Part shown: piece after piece, positions 24,201 through 34,369 of the stretch
Layout of the letters: every line of letters starts with the position of its first letter
Position numbering within the stretch: the first letter of the stretch is position 1
Assembly: GCA_027922465.2 (NCBI GenBank)
Contig: BQMF02000615.1
Span: 124,001-188,000 of the forward strand
Source of the DNA: Turritopsis dohrnii
Lineage: Eukaryota; Cnidaria; Hydrozoa; Anthoathecata; Oceaniidae
Direction: 5' to 3'
Length of the DNA stretch: 64,000 nt
Position numbers and translations under genes: made by a program
The notes under the pieces: generated by a model
Database searches by the model: none
Told to the model about the DNA's origin: nothing
Seen by the model: the letters and a program-made list of their open reading frames with translations, nothing else

Positions 24201-25655
24201 ATTAAGGAACACAAAAATGGGGCAAAATGGATAACTTCAACCAAAATAACTAGAATTCTAAACATCTTTTTCAGGTTAAATGGACTTCTGCGGATTAAGG
24301 AACACAAAAATGGGGCAAAATGGATAACTTCAACCAAAATACATAGAATTCTAAACATCTTTATCAGGTTCAATGGACTTCTGCGGATTAAGGAACACAA
24401 AAATGGGGCAAAATGGATAACTTCAACCAAAATACATAGAATTTTAAACATCTTTATCAGGTTCAATGGACTTCTGCGGATTAAGGAACACAAAAATGGG
24501 GCAAAATGGATAACTGCAACCAAAATACCTAGAATTCTAAACATCTTTTTCAGGTTCAATGGACTTCTGCGGATTGAGGAACACAAAAATGGGGCAAAAT
24601 GGATAATTTCAACCAAAATACATAAAATTCTATAAACATCCTTATCAGGTTCAATGTGCTTCTGCGGATTAAGGAACACAAAAATGGGGTAAAATGGGTA
24701 ACTTCAACCAAAATACATAGAATTCTAAAAATCCTTATCAGGTTCAATGGGCTTCTGCGGATTAAGGAACACAAAAATGGGGCAAAATGGATAACTTCAA
24801 CCAAAATACATAGAATTCTAAACATCCTTATCAGGTTCAATGGACTTCTGCGGATTAAGGAACACAAAAATGGGGCAAAATGGATAACTTCAACCAAAAT
24901 ACATAGAATTCTAAACATCTTTTTCAGGTTCAATGGACTTCTGCGGATTAAGGAACACAAAAATGGGGCAAAATGGATAACTTCAACCAAAATACATAGA
25001 ATTCTAAACATCCTTATCAGGTTCAATGGACTTCTGAGAATTAAGGAACACAAAAATGGGGCAAAATGGATAACTTCAACCAAAATACATAGAATTCTAA
25101 CCATCTTCATCAGGTTCAATGGACTTCTGCGGATTAAGGAACACAAAAATGGGGCAAAATGGATAACTTCAACCAAAATACATAGAATTCTAAACATCCT
25201 TATCAGGTTCAATGGACTTCTGCGGATTAAGGAACACAAAAATGGGGCAAAATGGATAACTTCAACCAAAATACATAGAATTCTAAACATCTTTTTCAGG
25301 TTCAATGGACTTCTGCGGATTAAGGAACACAAAAATGGGGCAAAATGGATAACTTCAACCAAAATACATAGAATTCTAAACATCCTTATCAGGTTCAATG
25401 GACTTCTGAGAATTAAGGAACACAAAAATGGGGCAAAATGGATAACTTCAACCAAAATACATAGAATTCTAACCATCTTCATCAGGTTCAATGGACTTCT
25501 GCGGATTAAGGAACACAAAAATGGGGCAAAATGGATAACTTCAACCAAAATACATAGAATTCTAAACATCTTTTTCAGGTTCAATGGACTTCTGCGGATT
25601 AAGGAACACAAAAATGGGGCAAAATGGATAATTTCAACCAAAATACATAGCATTC
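21250..25655. repeat. 93-bp satellite array, about 47 units
   Basis: Units of 93 bp follow one another without interruption. A typical unit contains GGTTCAATGGACTTCTGCGG, GGAACACAAAAATGG and an EcoRI site in TAGAATTCTA. Units differ mainly at a few positions (CCTTATC/CTTTTTC/CTTCATC, CGGATT/AGAATT). One-base length variants occur, for example GGGCA for GGGGCA near 21428, 22918 and 24034. Because 93 is a multiple of three, long reading frames run through the array on both strands with a 31-residue period. These are a consequence of the repeat, not evidence of genes. The array starts about 240 bp after the CACTA stop codon and ends at a TIR element. Confidence 0.95.
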
Positions 25656-25662
25656 TTTAATT

Positions 25663-28264
25663 TAGGGGTCAGTCACAAATCGATTTTAGGTTTACTAACG
25701 TCATAATGACGTTAATGGGTATGTGGGTTAATTCAAGTTAAGAAACTTATAAATAGAAACATTGATTTTGAAAGGGATTTGAATGATTTAAACAAAGAAT
25801 CTTCAGTTCATTTTCTTTCAAGATTTCCCGATTGTGGTAATTCGGGTTATTTTCCATTTTTATTGTCCGGCTTGGCTACGAGTGTATGTTGTTGTTGTTG
25901 TATTTCCGAAATATGACGTTATGAGTGTTGGGTGCAGGGGCGGATTTAGGATTTTTTTTGACTGGTGTAAATGTCAACTTAATTGACTTAGTCGTATTGG
26001 GGGCGTTTGGAGCCACCCAAATAGTCCAAAGCCCTTTGTGCATTAATATGAACTGTAACAGGCCCAAACACTATTGTTTCCTCCCATGTGGTTGTGGTAC
26101 ATTGACAGTATATACAAAGCAACTGAAAGAAGTGAAATAGTGAAAATACATCCAGAAGATCAAAAAATTTCAAATTGTAAACATAAAAGGTAAAAACAGA
26201 GATTAACATTGATCATAAGCATCAAGTAGGACTAAATTTAAAATTTTCAATTTCAACTTATTACATACATTATGAAATACCAAGCTTTCTGCTATAATAA
26301 CTAATTGATCAGGAAACCAGTCCATTTATTAAAAAATGCTCAAAGGAGCTGGGTGTCTGTCAATCATTTAGGCATTACAGAACCTATTTTATTTCTGAAT
26401 GTTAAATAATGCATGTGTGATGTAACAAATTGACACAAAATATATATGTGCAACACAGTTAGATATTCTGCAGTCTCCCACAAAAAATTATGATTATAAC
26501 ATAAGGAATTGACTCCTACATTTTTATAAGAAGCAATGGAAGCTTATCAAAACAGAGACTTGAATAAAGAGAAGGAGAGCTGTTTGTCTGATTTGTGGCA
26601 AAAAGATAAATATGAATTGAATGAACAAAAATTATAATACATTTCTAATAAAGATAATGCATGAACTGTTATGAGGGCTGACAGAAAACATAATTTAACA
26701 GTTTTCTTAATGGAAATTGTTTCTTTGAGAGTTCCTTAGCGATTGTGATGTTTGTCAACTGCTCAATGAGGATTCTCACTGACATCAGTAATCTGCAACC
26801 CTCAGCTCAGCTTATAATAGTTCATAATCATCTTTAAGTTACACAAAAAAGATCACTACAGTCCCAGAATTACCACTGCACTGTGAGTACTCCTACAAGT
26901 TTGTTTGTGTATATATACATCTAATGCTATGAATTGCCAGTCCATAATGTTTTCAAAACAATCAAGTTCAGCAACTGAGATGTGATCAATCATGATAGTA
27001 AAGAAGCTAAAAAAAATAATAAAAAATAAATTATATATAATACAACCAAATTAGAAAATAGGAAAATAAACAAAAAAAAAATCTGTTTACAAACCCACCT
27101 CACTACGGTAAAGATTTCATTATATATAATAAAAATTCAGGCTGATGCTAATGTTTCTCCTTCATTTCAAAACTGATTATCAGCTAGCTGGTTAAGTGGT
27201 TTTCGAATGGGTAGTTTCATGTTTCAATGTAGGTAAAAGTCAAAAGGAAGTGGAACAATCCATAATACATAAAACGCTACAAAGCAGCAGATCTAGAAAA
27301 AAATGCTTAGCTATTAATAAAGTAATTCACTTTTAGTTTCTTCTCACTATCACACTAAACGTTTTGTAAACAAAAAGCTAGAAAACTTTTCTTACCAGTA
27401 AAGAATAATACAAAACCATTTAACTTATTGTATATCATTTTGAAATAGTTCACAATAACATTTAGAGGTTCTGCATACATGCTATCTTTCAGCATAAACG
27501 TGGAATAAAAAAGACATGTGGAGACTTACTGTGATAAAAAAACTTGGAAGTAAACAACATAAAAAAATGCTGAGTTTCATATAACTAATATTATTTTTGT
27601 ACATACATTTTCTTGAATTAAACTTCCCAAAGCAAGAAATATGATGCAAGATGTCTATTGAACAACCAGTCTTCAGTTTTGGCATCTCTTCTTCCAACTT
27701 TGCAGCATTTTCACGCTGCCATGATAGAACTGGGCTTTCGTTTGCTTTCGCTAGAGGGTATATAATTATCTAGATCGGCATGCCGTACACTTTTCTATTT
27801 ACACCAGTCGAGCTTACACCAGTCAGACACATCTCAAAACTTCCCCTAGAACTCTGCATCTTTACACCACTCCAGTGGTGTAAAAAGCAATACCGGCAAC
27901 CGACCTACTGAACGTGTATTTTCCGAAGCGGCACCCCGTTTCATACTTGCTATGCGGGCCAAATATTTCAAAAATAAAATTATCGACCGAAACAAATTCC
28001 GTGAAGGCGAAAAATATCGCAGCAGCGCAATTCGAAAACAGTATTTCACAGTTAGGAAAGAAAAAAGGAAGTGTCAGATTAAAAACTGTATTAACTGAAG
28101 GAATAATAATTCCATACTTTAGGTTCAATTAAATGACCGAATTTCACTGGTGTAAGTACACCAGTACACCAGCCTAAATCCGCCCCTGGGGTGGGGGTAG
28201 GGTACTATTCGTAATGTCATTATGACGTTATTTGAACCTAAAATCGATTTGTGACTGACCCCTA
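25663..28264. mobile_element. TIR element (MITE-like) split by a hAT-like insertion
   Basis: The ends are inverted copies: TAGGGGTCAGTCACAAATCG at 25663-25682 and its complement ending at 28264. Similarity extends about 10 bases further (ATTTTAGGTT), and both arms also carry an ACGTCATAATGACGT-type palindrome. The terminal TA dinucleotides suggest a TA target duplication as in Tc1/mariner-type MITEs. Without the inner insertion it would be about 350 bp. It sits exactly at the right end of the satellite array. Confidence 0.7.
25935..28188. mobile_element. Non-autonomous hAT-like element nested in the MITE
   Basis: The terminal inverted repeats CAGGGGCGGATTTAGG (25935-25950) and its complement (28173-28188) match the typical CAGGGGCGGA start of hAT elements. 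Subterminal ACACCAGT/ACTGGTGT motifs occur repeatedly at both ends (near 25958, 27803-27820, 28145-28170). The flanking 8-bp sequences are both G/T-rich but do not form a clean duplication. No transposase frame is visible in 2.25 kb, so it is non-autonomous or a relic. Short open frames inside (for example 27482-27697 on minus) have no recognisable content. Confidence 0.65.
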
Positions 28265-28765
28265 CAGACGGTTGGAATGATGTTTTGATCCTTGTCTGTA
28301 ATAACGAAGGCTGTCCGTAATAATTAGGAACATAGACAGTATTTACTTTACTATTGAACTTACTAAAAAAAGTGGGTTGAAATGGATAACATCAAGTTAC
28401 ATCATGAAGTTCTGAGCCTTTTATTAACCACAAAACTTGGGTAAAATGTAAATGTACCGTTCTTCAGCAAGTAGAAAGTAAAATGAAAAAAAGTGTGACA
28501 TTACGTAAAGCAGTTAGTTATAAATAACTAAGGATCCAACCAGCAGAGTTCGCCATACATACTTTTTCATACACAAGCCTGTAGAAAAACTCGTTGTTGA
28601 ACACACATCATTCTTTTTGAACGCACGAGAGACTTCACACTTTTACCTTCCTCCTCACAGAACCATGTTCTTTCAATACAATATTGTAATGTAAACAAGA
28701 TCTTTTTCTGTTATTTTGCATGAAGCAAGTAAAGAACAACAACAAATCCCATCCATCCATCACAC
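28265..28765. other. Spacer between TIR elements
   Basis: No gene seen. A short stretch at about 28367-28400 resembles part of the 93-bp satellite unit (AAATGGATAAC followed by ATCAAG), possibly a diverged stray unit. Confidence 0.35.
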
Positions 28766-30100
28766 GGTCCTGTTTAGAATGTATAGGCCATCGTAGGTCA
28801 CACGACTAGCTTATGTACAGGTATGTCGGAGATAGGTTTTGTGTCGGAAATAGTTTTTGCGGCAAATAAACAATAATGGCGCAACTACTATAGTGACTAT
28901 AACTACTAAAGTGTGAGAAGAAATCTCTGGAAGAAATCTTTTGCTGCTCTTTAATTTTTCCGTGTTTTTAACCAACCCGTGTTCGTTATTTTTGTTAAGA
29001 ATATATTTTCCATGTTTTACTGTTACTTCCTCTTTTACTGTTGCAGTTTATCTAATATGCCCCGTTCAGCTTCACTTCAGGCTCACATTTGAAGAATAAT
29101 TAAGAATCATAAGGCTTAAGTCAGTTTATGTAAAATTCTTTTAAAGGGTTAGGGAGGTGGATGAGTTCTCGTGTAGTAGCAGCGAAGATGAAAGCAGCAG
29201 GGTATCTTTATTGTTTTTTTTTTGTAGAAAATGGTGAGGAAAATCCTGCCTTCATACGAAGGAGAAGAACATCCGCAAGAACATTATTTCCTTAAAAGCT
29301 TCAATAATAAAAAACATTCTTTTCTTTTCAACATCCACTTGTTGATGATTTATATGATGATTCTATGTGAGTCACACATAGAAAGAAAAACTTTCACAAA
29401 AATTAAAGATTTCTCTGCTCGTTTGCCGCATGGATTTCTAGAGTAGAACAAACACGAGCCACATGGCGCAAAACGGTAGCAGCAAGACTACTTGTCGTGG
29501 AAAATTCTAATGTCAAAATACACGTTATGCACGTATTTTGTATTCATTTGTCTACAATGGTTGACAGGTTCACCTGAATTTATGCATTACTCTTCGTCTA
29601 TTTTTAAGCCTCTGACACAGAATGCAAAATCGTCAAAAAATCATCACGGTGAAGACGTTCATTCCCTAAGTTTGTCTCTTTTTTAGTAATAGCTTATTTT
29701 CACGTCTTTTAATTATTTTACTTATTTGCGAATCGAATTTGCCGCTCAAATCTGCATTCGCGTATGATTTGCCTTCTTTGATCGACACCAGGATGTCTAC
29801 TTTGTATGTCTACATTGTTTAAATTTTAAAATTCGGGTTTAAACTTTGAAATGTGGATTTGAACTTTGAAATTGAGATTTGAACTTTGAAATTAAGATTT
29901 GAACTTTGAAATTAAGATTTGAACTTTGAAATTGAGATTTTATCGAGAAATTCAGATTGGCCTTCCTCGGCTTCCGTAGTTTCTTGCCTTTTCGACACAC
30001 GGATGATGGCGGCGCGATCGCCATTGAGTATAGTCTGTCGGAAAATTCCCGTGTCGGTATTCACGGCACCTACGATGGCCTATACATTCTAAACACGACC
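28766..30100. mobile_element. 1.3-kb non-autonomous TIR element
   Basis: An inverted repeat of about 33 bp closes the element. The left arm at 28766-28798 contains TTTAGAATGTATAGGCCATC, and the complementary arm is at 30068-30100, with one mismatch near the outer end. A 20-bp tandem repeat lies inside at about 29835-29940. There is a small open frame at 29231-29446 with no recognisable domain. I could not assign a superfamily and see no clear target duplication. Confidence 0.6.
29835..29942. repeat. 20-bp tandem repeat, about five copies
   Basis: GATTTGAACTTTGAAATTAA and single-base variants are repeated head to tail about five times, inside the 1.3-kb TIR element. Confidence 0.85.
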
Positions 30101-30268
30101 CCATCACACATGCAAAATTGAAACTACCATATTTTTCTTGAATTCATTGGTGTAAAAAACAGAACGAAATGCGAGATGAAATTTACAGGTGAGATTTAAT
30201 GGGGAAGTTATAGAGAAATGTACAAATTTTTCAATTCGGAAGCTAGTCATTAGGCTTCTTCGCTCCAT

Positions 30269-30430
30269 TCATACGCTCACGATATACAACATCGTATATT
30301 GGACCATACGCATACGCAACAAAATATACAACTGTGTACCACAGTATACGGCGATGAAACTAAATTTAACCGTATGGCATCGCATACTGCCGTACACTAT
30401 TGAATATCACGACATCGCATACTATGGTAT
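30269..30430. repeat. GTATAC-type phased motif cluster 3
   Basis: About 14 motifs (ATACGC, GATATAC, CGTATAT, CCATACG, GCATACG, AATATAC, GTATACG, CGTATGG, GCATACT and others) fall roughly every 10-12 bp over 160 bp. The intervening sequence is unrelated to the other two clusters. Confidence 0.55.
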
Positions 30431-30484
30431 TCCCGCACATTTTATGCAGCCGTTTATAAGGAAATTTGACGTTTATTGATAGAG

Positions 30485-30515
30485 TGATAAGCGACGCCGC
30501 CTTGGCGGCTAGTTT
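30485..30515. repeat. Dispersed CTAGCCGCCAAGGCGGCG motif
   Basis: On the minus strand this reads CTAGCCGCCAAGGCGGCGTC. Near-copies are at about 30945-30983 (minus) and 41430-41465 (plus). The last two also share CGCTCGCCGCCCATG. In the first and third, the sequence that follows on the same strand is CACTSTATCAATAAACGTCA, so these are copies of one repeat family. Confidence 0.6.
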
Positions 30516-30599
30516 ACATATTATTCTCTTACGACTATTTGTTACGGAAAATAATTGTATTATCTTAGAGTTGAAAATATATGTATCTTATATAGCACA

Positions 30600-30636
30600 C
30601 TGATGATGATACAATGTATCGAAAAGCTTTTGCTTA
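30600..30636 (+). ncRNA. Second hammerhead-like core
   Basis: CTGATGA at 30600-30606, a 5-bp stem II (GATAC at 30608-30612 with GTATC at 30616-30620), GAAA at 30621-30624, and a possible stem III hairpin AGC-TTTT-GCT followed by TA. This satisfies the hammerhead core boxes and a plausible cleavage position. Stem I pairing is not evident by eye. No PLE coding sequence is adjacent, so it may be a stray PLE or retrozyme end. Confidence 0.4.
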
Positions 30637-30663
30637 ATCTTTAAAATACTTGTTGTTATTTTT

Positions 30664-30935
30664 ACCCAATAGGGATAACTGACGTTTTTTGGGGTGCGCG
30701 ATACAGGCGATGGGGTGACGAAAAATTTGGGTCTAATTTTTTTAGGGGGGCGGGGGGGGGGGGGGGGGGGGGGGATGGGTCTGTGGACGGCATCAAAATC
30801 TTTGAACGATGATATCTCTGTAACGGTTGATCGTAGCGGAACGATCCCATACATTTTTTTGATCAGTTTTTCGAGCTCTACAACATGGGAACTTTCGGTT
30901 GCCAATTCCTTAATTTTATTTTTCGTGAAGTCAAC
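30664..30935 (-). repeat. Interspersed repeat family 'A', copy 2, with long G-run
   Basis: The reverse complement matches the 62.4-63.3 kb copy closely, including the blocks around GAGCTCGAAAAACTGATC, GTTACAGAGATATC, AAAGATTTTGATG and the end CGTCAGTTATCCCT. The plus strand carries G6-C-G23 at 30745-30774, replacing the central part of the repeat. Confidence 0.7.
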
Positions 30936-30985
30936 TCATCAGGCTGAACATGGGCGGCGAGCGACGCTGCCTTGGCGGCTAGTTC

Positions 30986-31690
30986 AGATAGTTCTTGGGT
31001 CTTAAGATCGTAACTACGACCCGAGGCTAAAACCATAAACAAACATGGCGTGTTTCGTGGGATGATTTGGTGGATGGTACTAATCTATATGCATAATTTT
31101 TAAAGAAATACCTCACAATCAATCTCCTAAAACGCATGGAAAGATATAATCAAACTAATACCATACCATATGAATTATTTGCCATTGGTATCATAAATTT
31201 GAACTGCCTACTGAAGAGAGGACTGAATAAAAAAAGAAACAACTCATGCTTCCCATCCGCCATTATTATTATGAACGAAATGAAGTCACGTGTTTCATGA
31301 TGTTCAGATCTTAAGATCGAAGAATTATCTTAAGATTGAAGAATTATCTGCAGATAGCAACCTCGTCCCTAGGGCTTCTTGCCTTTTTCGATTCACTAAG
31401 ATTACGAGAGCTGATGGTCAAATAAAATAAACCATTATAACCATATAAAACGTTTGATGCTAGCTGTAGATCGTAGAATTAGATCGTATCCTTGTATTAA
31501 AGTATGGAGTTAAGATGGCCCCCTAATTTGGGCTTCCGTACCGTCCTCTTTCACGACATGAAAAATTTTATAGCTTTCTCTGACGTTGTAATCGAAAATT
31601 TAATCAAAAAAGATGAATACTAATTATGCGATTGGAATGTACAAAAAGACGTAAAAAAAGGAAATTATGGTGGGGCATTTGCTGATATAA
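30986..31690. other. Intergenic sequence left of the Harbinger element
   Basis: No gene seen. The right end, about 31,690-31,787, contains GC-richer blocks with GGCGGC and GCGTTTATTAG-like units. They resume on the other side of the Harbinger element (34,531-34,570), so the Harbinger inserted into an older repeat. Confidence 0.5.
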
Positions 31691-31825
31691 CTGTCTGTCG
31701 TTTTCTAATAAACGTCGCTTTATGCGGCGTTTGTTAGAAGGCGGCCTTTGTGAGAGGGCGGCGTTTACTACAAATGTTTGGCTGTAAAGGCGGCCGCAAA
31801 TCGAGACAACATTTGTGACAACATG

Positions 31826-32045
31826 CATTGACAACATTTGTTGGCCAACATGTTGGCTCGATTTGCTATAGCGAGCAACATGTTGGAGAAGGAAAAAAAT
31901 CGTCAAAAATGTTGGCCAACATTTTTAAACTTTTTTAAAAATGTTGGCCAACATTTTTGATGATATTTCATGTTGCTCTATGTTGCTTGCGATTTGCTAT
32001 ACTTTTCAACATGTTGGCCCAACATTTTGGACAACATTTTGATAT
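31826..32045. promoter_or_regulatory. Subterminal palindromic repeats of the Harbinger element
   Basis: Two perfect AAAAATGTTGGCCAACATTT palindromes, plus several AACATGTTGG and ACAACATTTTG variants, fill about 220 bp inside the left terminus. Fewer variants lie inside the right terminus (about 34410-34510). Harbinger elements are known to need their Myb/MADF-type protein to bind subterminal DNA. These palindromes are the obvious candidate sites, but this is inferred. Confidence 0.6.
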
Positions 32046-32161
32046 TATGATGTCTTTTCGAATGTTTTTTATACTTTTCGAATGTTTTTAATCCCATCGG
32101 ACCTGTATGAAAAAAATATCAAAAGAAAATCCAAACAAGAAAGTTCAATAATTTCATTAAA

Positions 32162-32983
32162 ATGGATGAAGCTTCGCAACGTAATAAATTTAAGTGGGAC
32201 GATGAGTCAGTGGAAAAACTCATTGACTTGTATGAGGAAAGACCTTGTCTATGGGACATTTCCGACAAAAGCTATTCAAAAAGAGATAAAAAAGAGAAGG
32301 CTTTGTCTGAAATTAAAGAAGCTATGGATATGGATCTAAAAACCATACAAGCTAAGTGGAAATCATTACGAGCCCAATTTGGTAGAGAGCTTTCTAAGGA
32401 AAACAAAACAAAGAGTGGCCAAAGTACTGACGAATTATTCGAGAGTTCCTGGCAATTCATGCAAAAAATGAAGTTCGTGGATCAAGTAAAGAAAACAGCC
32501 AAGAGTTTATCAACAATAAACTTTGAATCACAGTCGATGATGGTCAACGACGAAAGTGATACTGAAGATCTGATGGATGACTCTATCGAAATGGAGGCTA
32601 ATTCACAAAAACAAGTCAGCAGGAAAAGATGTATCACTCCTGCTGAAGAAAGACAGAAACAAAAGCAAAAGTTAATTGCAAAGTGCATTGATGTGTTGGA
32701 TAAGCCCCAAAGCCCAAAACGCCCATTACTTGAGGATCCATTCGCTCTATACGTGTCAGAGCAACTGAAAACCTTGGACAACAAGAGTCGTTGTATTGCA
32801 GAAAAAAGAATCAACGATATCATATTTGAAATAAAAATGCAAGAGTTTGGTTCTGGTGCTGCTCACTATTCAAAAAACAACCAATTTGTACATTCTCGAC
32901 ACGCTCTGTCCCCAGCCCCAATTAACCCTTATGATGTAACCCAGGGTCAATATACTTCAATGCTTCAAGATTATAATAATTGA
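32162..32983 (+). CDS. MADF/Myb-SANT-type DNA-binding protein of the Harbinger element
   Basis: An intronless 273-residue frame from the ATG at 32162 to TGA. Residues about 8-100 form a MADF/Myb-like domain: KFKWDDESVEKLIDLYEERP, then CLWDIS, KRDKKEKALSEI and TIQAKWKSLRAQFGREL, with the expected aromatic positions of the three helices and the following basic stretch. A Glu/Asp-rich linker and a C-terminal half with a Pro-rich LDKPQSPKRPLLEDPFALYV segment follow. In Harbinger systems this second protein binds the element's DNA and carries the transposase into the nucleus. The frame is intact. An AATAAA lies at 33077-33082, just before the end of the convergent transposase gene. Confidence 0.9.
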   Translation: MDEASQRNKFKWDDESVEKLIDLYEERPCLWDISDKSYSKRDKKEKALSEIKEAMDMDLKTIQAKWKSLRAQFGRELSKENKTKSGQSTDELFESSWQFMQKMKFVDQVKKTAKSLSTINFESQSMMVNDESDTEDLMDDSIEMEANSQKQVSRKRCITPAEERQKQKQKLIAKCIDVLDKPQSPKRPLLEDPFALYVSEQLKTLDNKSRCIAEKRINDIIFEIKMQEFGSGAAHYSKNNQFVHSRHALSPAPINPYDVTQGQYTSMLQDYNN

Positions 32984-33112
32984 CACGTTTTTATTATGTA
33001 ACTTATAATATAGTTTATAGTATATTTTACATAATATTGTTTACATTTTATGTTTTTGTTATTAAACTTTTCAAAGAATAAAATGTAGTTAACTTTTAGT
33101 TTATAGTGTTTT

Positions 33113-34369
33113 TCATGACCGTTCCCATTGCCAATTGACACTTCCTCCTTCGCTCATGAAATATTCTGTAAAAATTTCTCTGATCACCTTAGCATTTCTT
33201 GATGCATTTTTTCCTGTCTGTTTTGGAAAAGATGTAGAAAATACCCCAAGCGGATTTACTTGCTCAGATCGCCAGGATCCTGGAACTAATTGACCATTTC
33301 TATCAACATAATCAATTAAACCAGGTGGTGTGTACACAGATTTACTATTTATCCGGAGAAAGTTATGCAGCACCAAAGCACATGATGTTATTGTACGAGC
33401 TTTTTCTGGCGATAAATTTAAAGGTTGTTGAAAAATACGCCATTTATTAGCCATAATACCAAAAAGGTTTTCTGAGATTCTACGAGCTCGGCTATGGCGA
33501 TAATTGTAGATGCGTTTATCTTCTGTCAGCTCTTTCTGTGGATAAGGTTTCATCATATATGGTTTCAACGCAAATGCATCGTCTCCAACAAAAACATGAG
33601 GTACTTTCGTCCACCCAAAAGGCAACACTTTGGCTTCAGGAATTCCTAAATCACCGTCTTCAATTTTTTTCCGCAGATCAGATGCATTCCAAACGCCTGA
33701 ATCATTCATACGCCCATTGCTACCTATATCTGCATAGATACATTAGTAATTTGGCCCAGCAATGGCTAATAGAATTATAGAAAATGTTTTCTTGTAATTG
33801 TAGTATTCTGACCCAGTACCAGGAGGTGGTCTTATTTGTATATGTTTGCCATCGATTGCCCCAAGACAATTAGGAAAGTTCCACCGCGATTCAAACGTTT
33901 CAGAAATGTTCATCCATTCAGAAGAAGAAGGAAGTTTTATATAATCTTTACCAATGTATGCTACAATTGCTTTTGCTGTTGTATCAACTATATATGATAT
34001 TGCCCTTTCTGATACACGGAATTGATAACATAATGATCTGAAGCTTTCACCTGTTGCAAGAAACCGAATGGTCAAAACTAGCCTTTCAGCAGGTGAGACA
34101 ACACGCTGTCCTGAAACTCCCGAACTTTTTGGAGCAATATAGGGCTCAATCAACTGTAGGATTACCTTGAAACAACTATAATCCATTCTCATCATTTCCT
34201 TATAAGATTTTGTATCTTCGATTAAGAGCTCCTGAACAAGATTATTATACATGCCATCCTGATTCCTCCGCTGTATCCATTTTCTCGTAGGACCCCGACT
34301 CTTTTTCTCATCATCTTCATCTATAGCCAAAGTCAACAAAATAAATGCTGCGGCTTCCCTTTCAGCCAT
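33113..34369 (-). pseudogene. Harbinger DDE transposase (DDE_Tnp_4 type) with one in-frame stop
   Basis: One minus-strand frame of 419 codons from the ATG at 34367-34369 to the final stop at 33113, interrupted only by a TAA at 33743-33745 (codon 209). The reading frame continues unchanged on both sides. N-terminal helix-turn-helix-like region, then VSPAERLVLTIRFLATGESF and a catalytic core with Asp173 in AIDGKH, Asp214 in YADIGSNGRMND and Glu300 in RRISENLFGIM. All three catalytic acids are present. The stop replaces what in related proteins is usually a Glu codon, consistent with a single base change. This copy should yield a truncated protein unless there is read-through or a sequencing error. 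In the family this enzyme recognises TWA targets and cuts the element ends. Confidence 0.9.

Larger units (their letters stand above)
14181..30485. mobile_element. Possible extent of a CACTA element around the transposase gene (speculative)
   Basis: The transposase lies between two phased GTATAC clusters (14,181-14,260 and 30,269-30,430). The right cluster is followed at 30,485 by a sequence whose reverse complement starts CACTCTATCAATAAACGTCA. Its CACT terminus fits a CACTA end. No matching left terminus was found next to the left cluster, and the interior carries a satellite and several later insertions. Treat this as a hypothesis. Confidence 0.2.

Noticed and set aside
21250..25655. Regular repeat array resembling CRISPR
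   Set aside because: Units are contiguous with no unique spacers, and the genome is clearly eukaryotic.
21409..25660. Long reading frames of up to 365 codons on both strands in the satellite
   Set aside because: They arise because the 93-bp unit is a multiple of three and lacks stops in some frames. Content is purely periodic, and indels of one base break and restart them.
30588..30905. Proline-rich minus-strand frames
   Set aside because: The proline run is the translated G23/C23 tract of an interspersed repeat.
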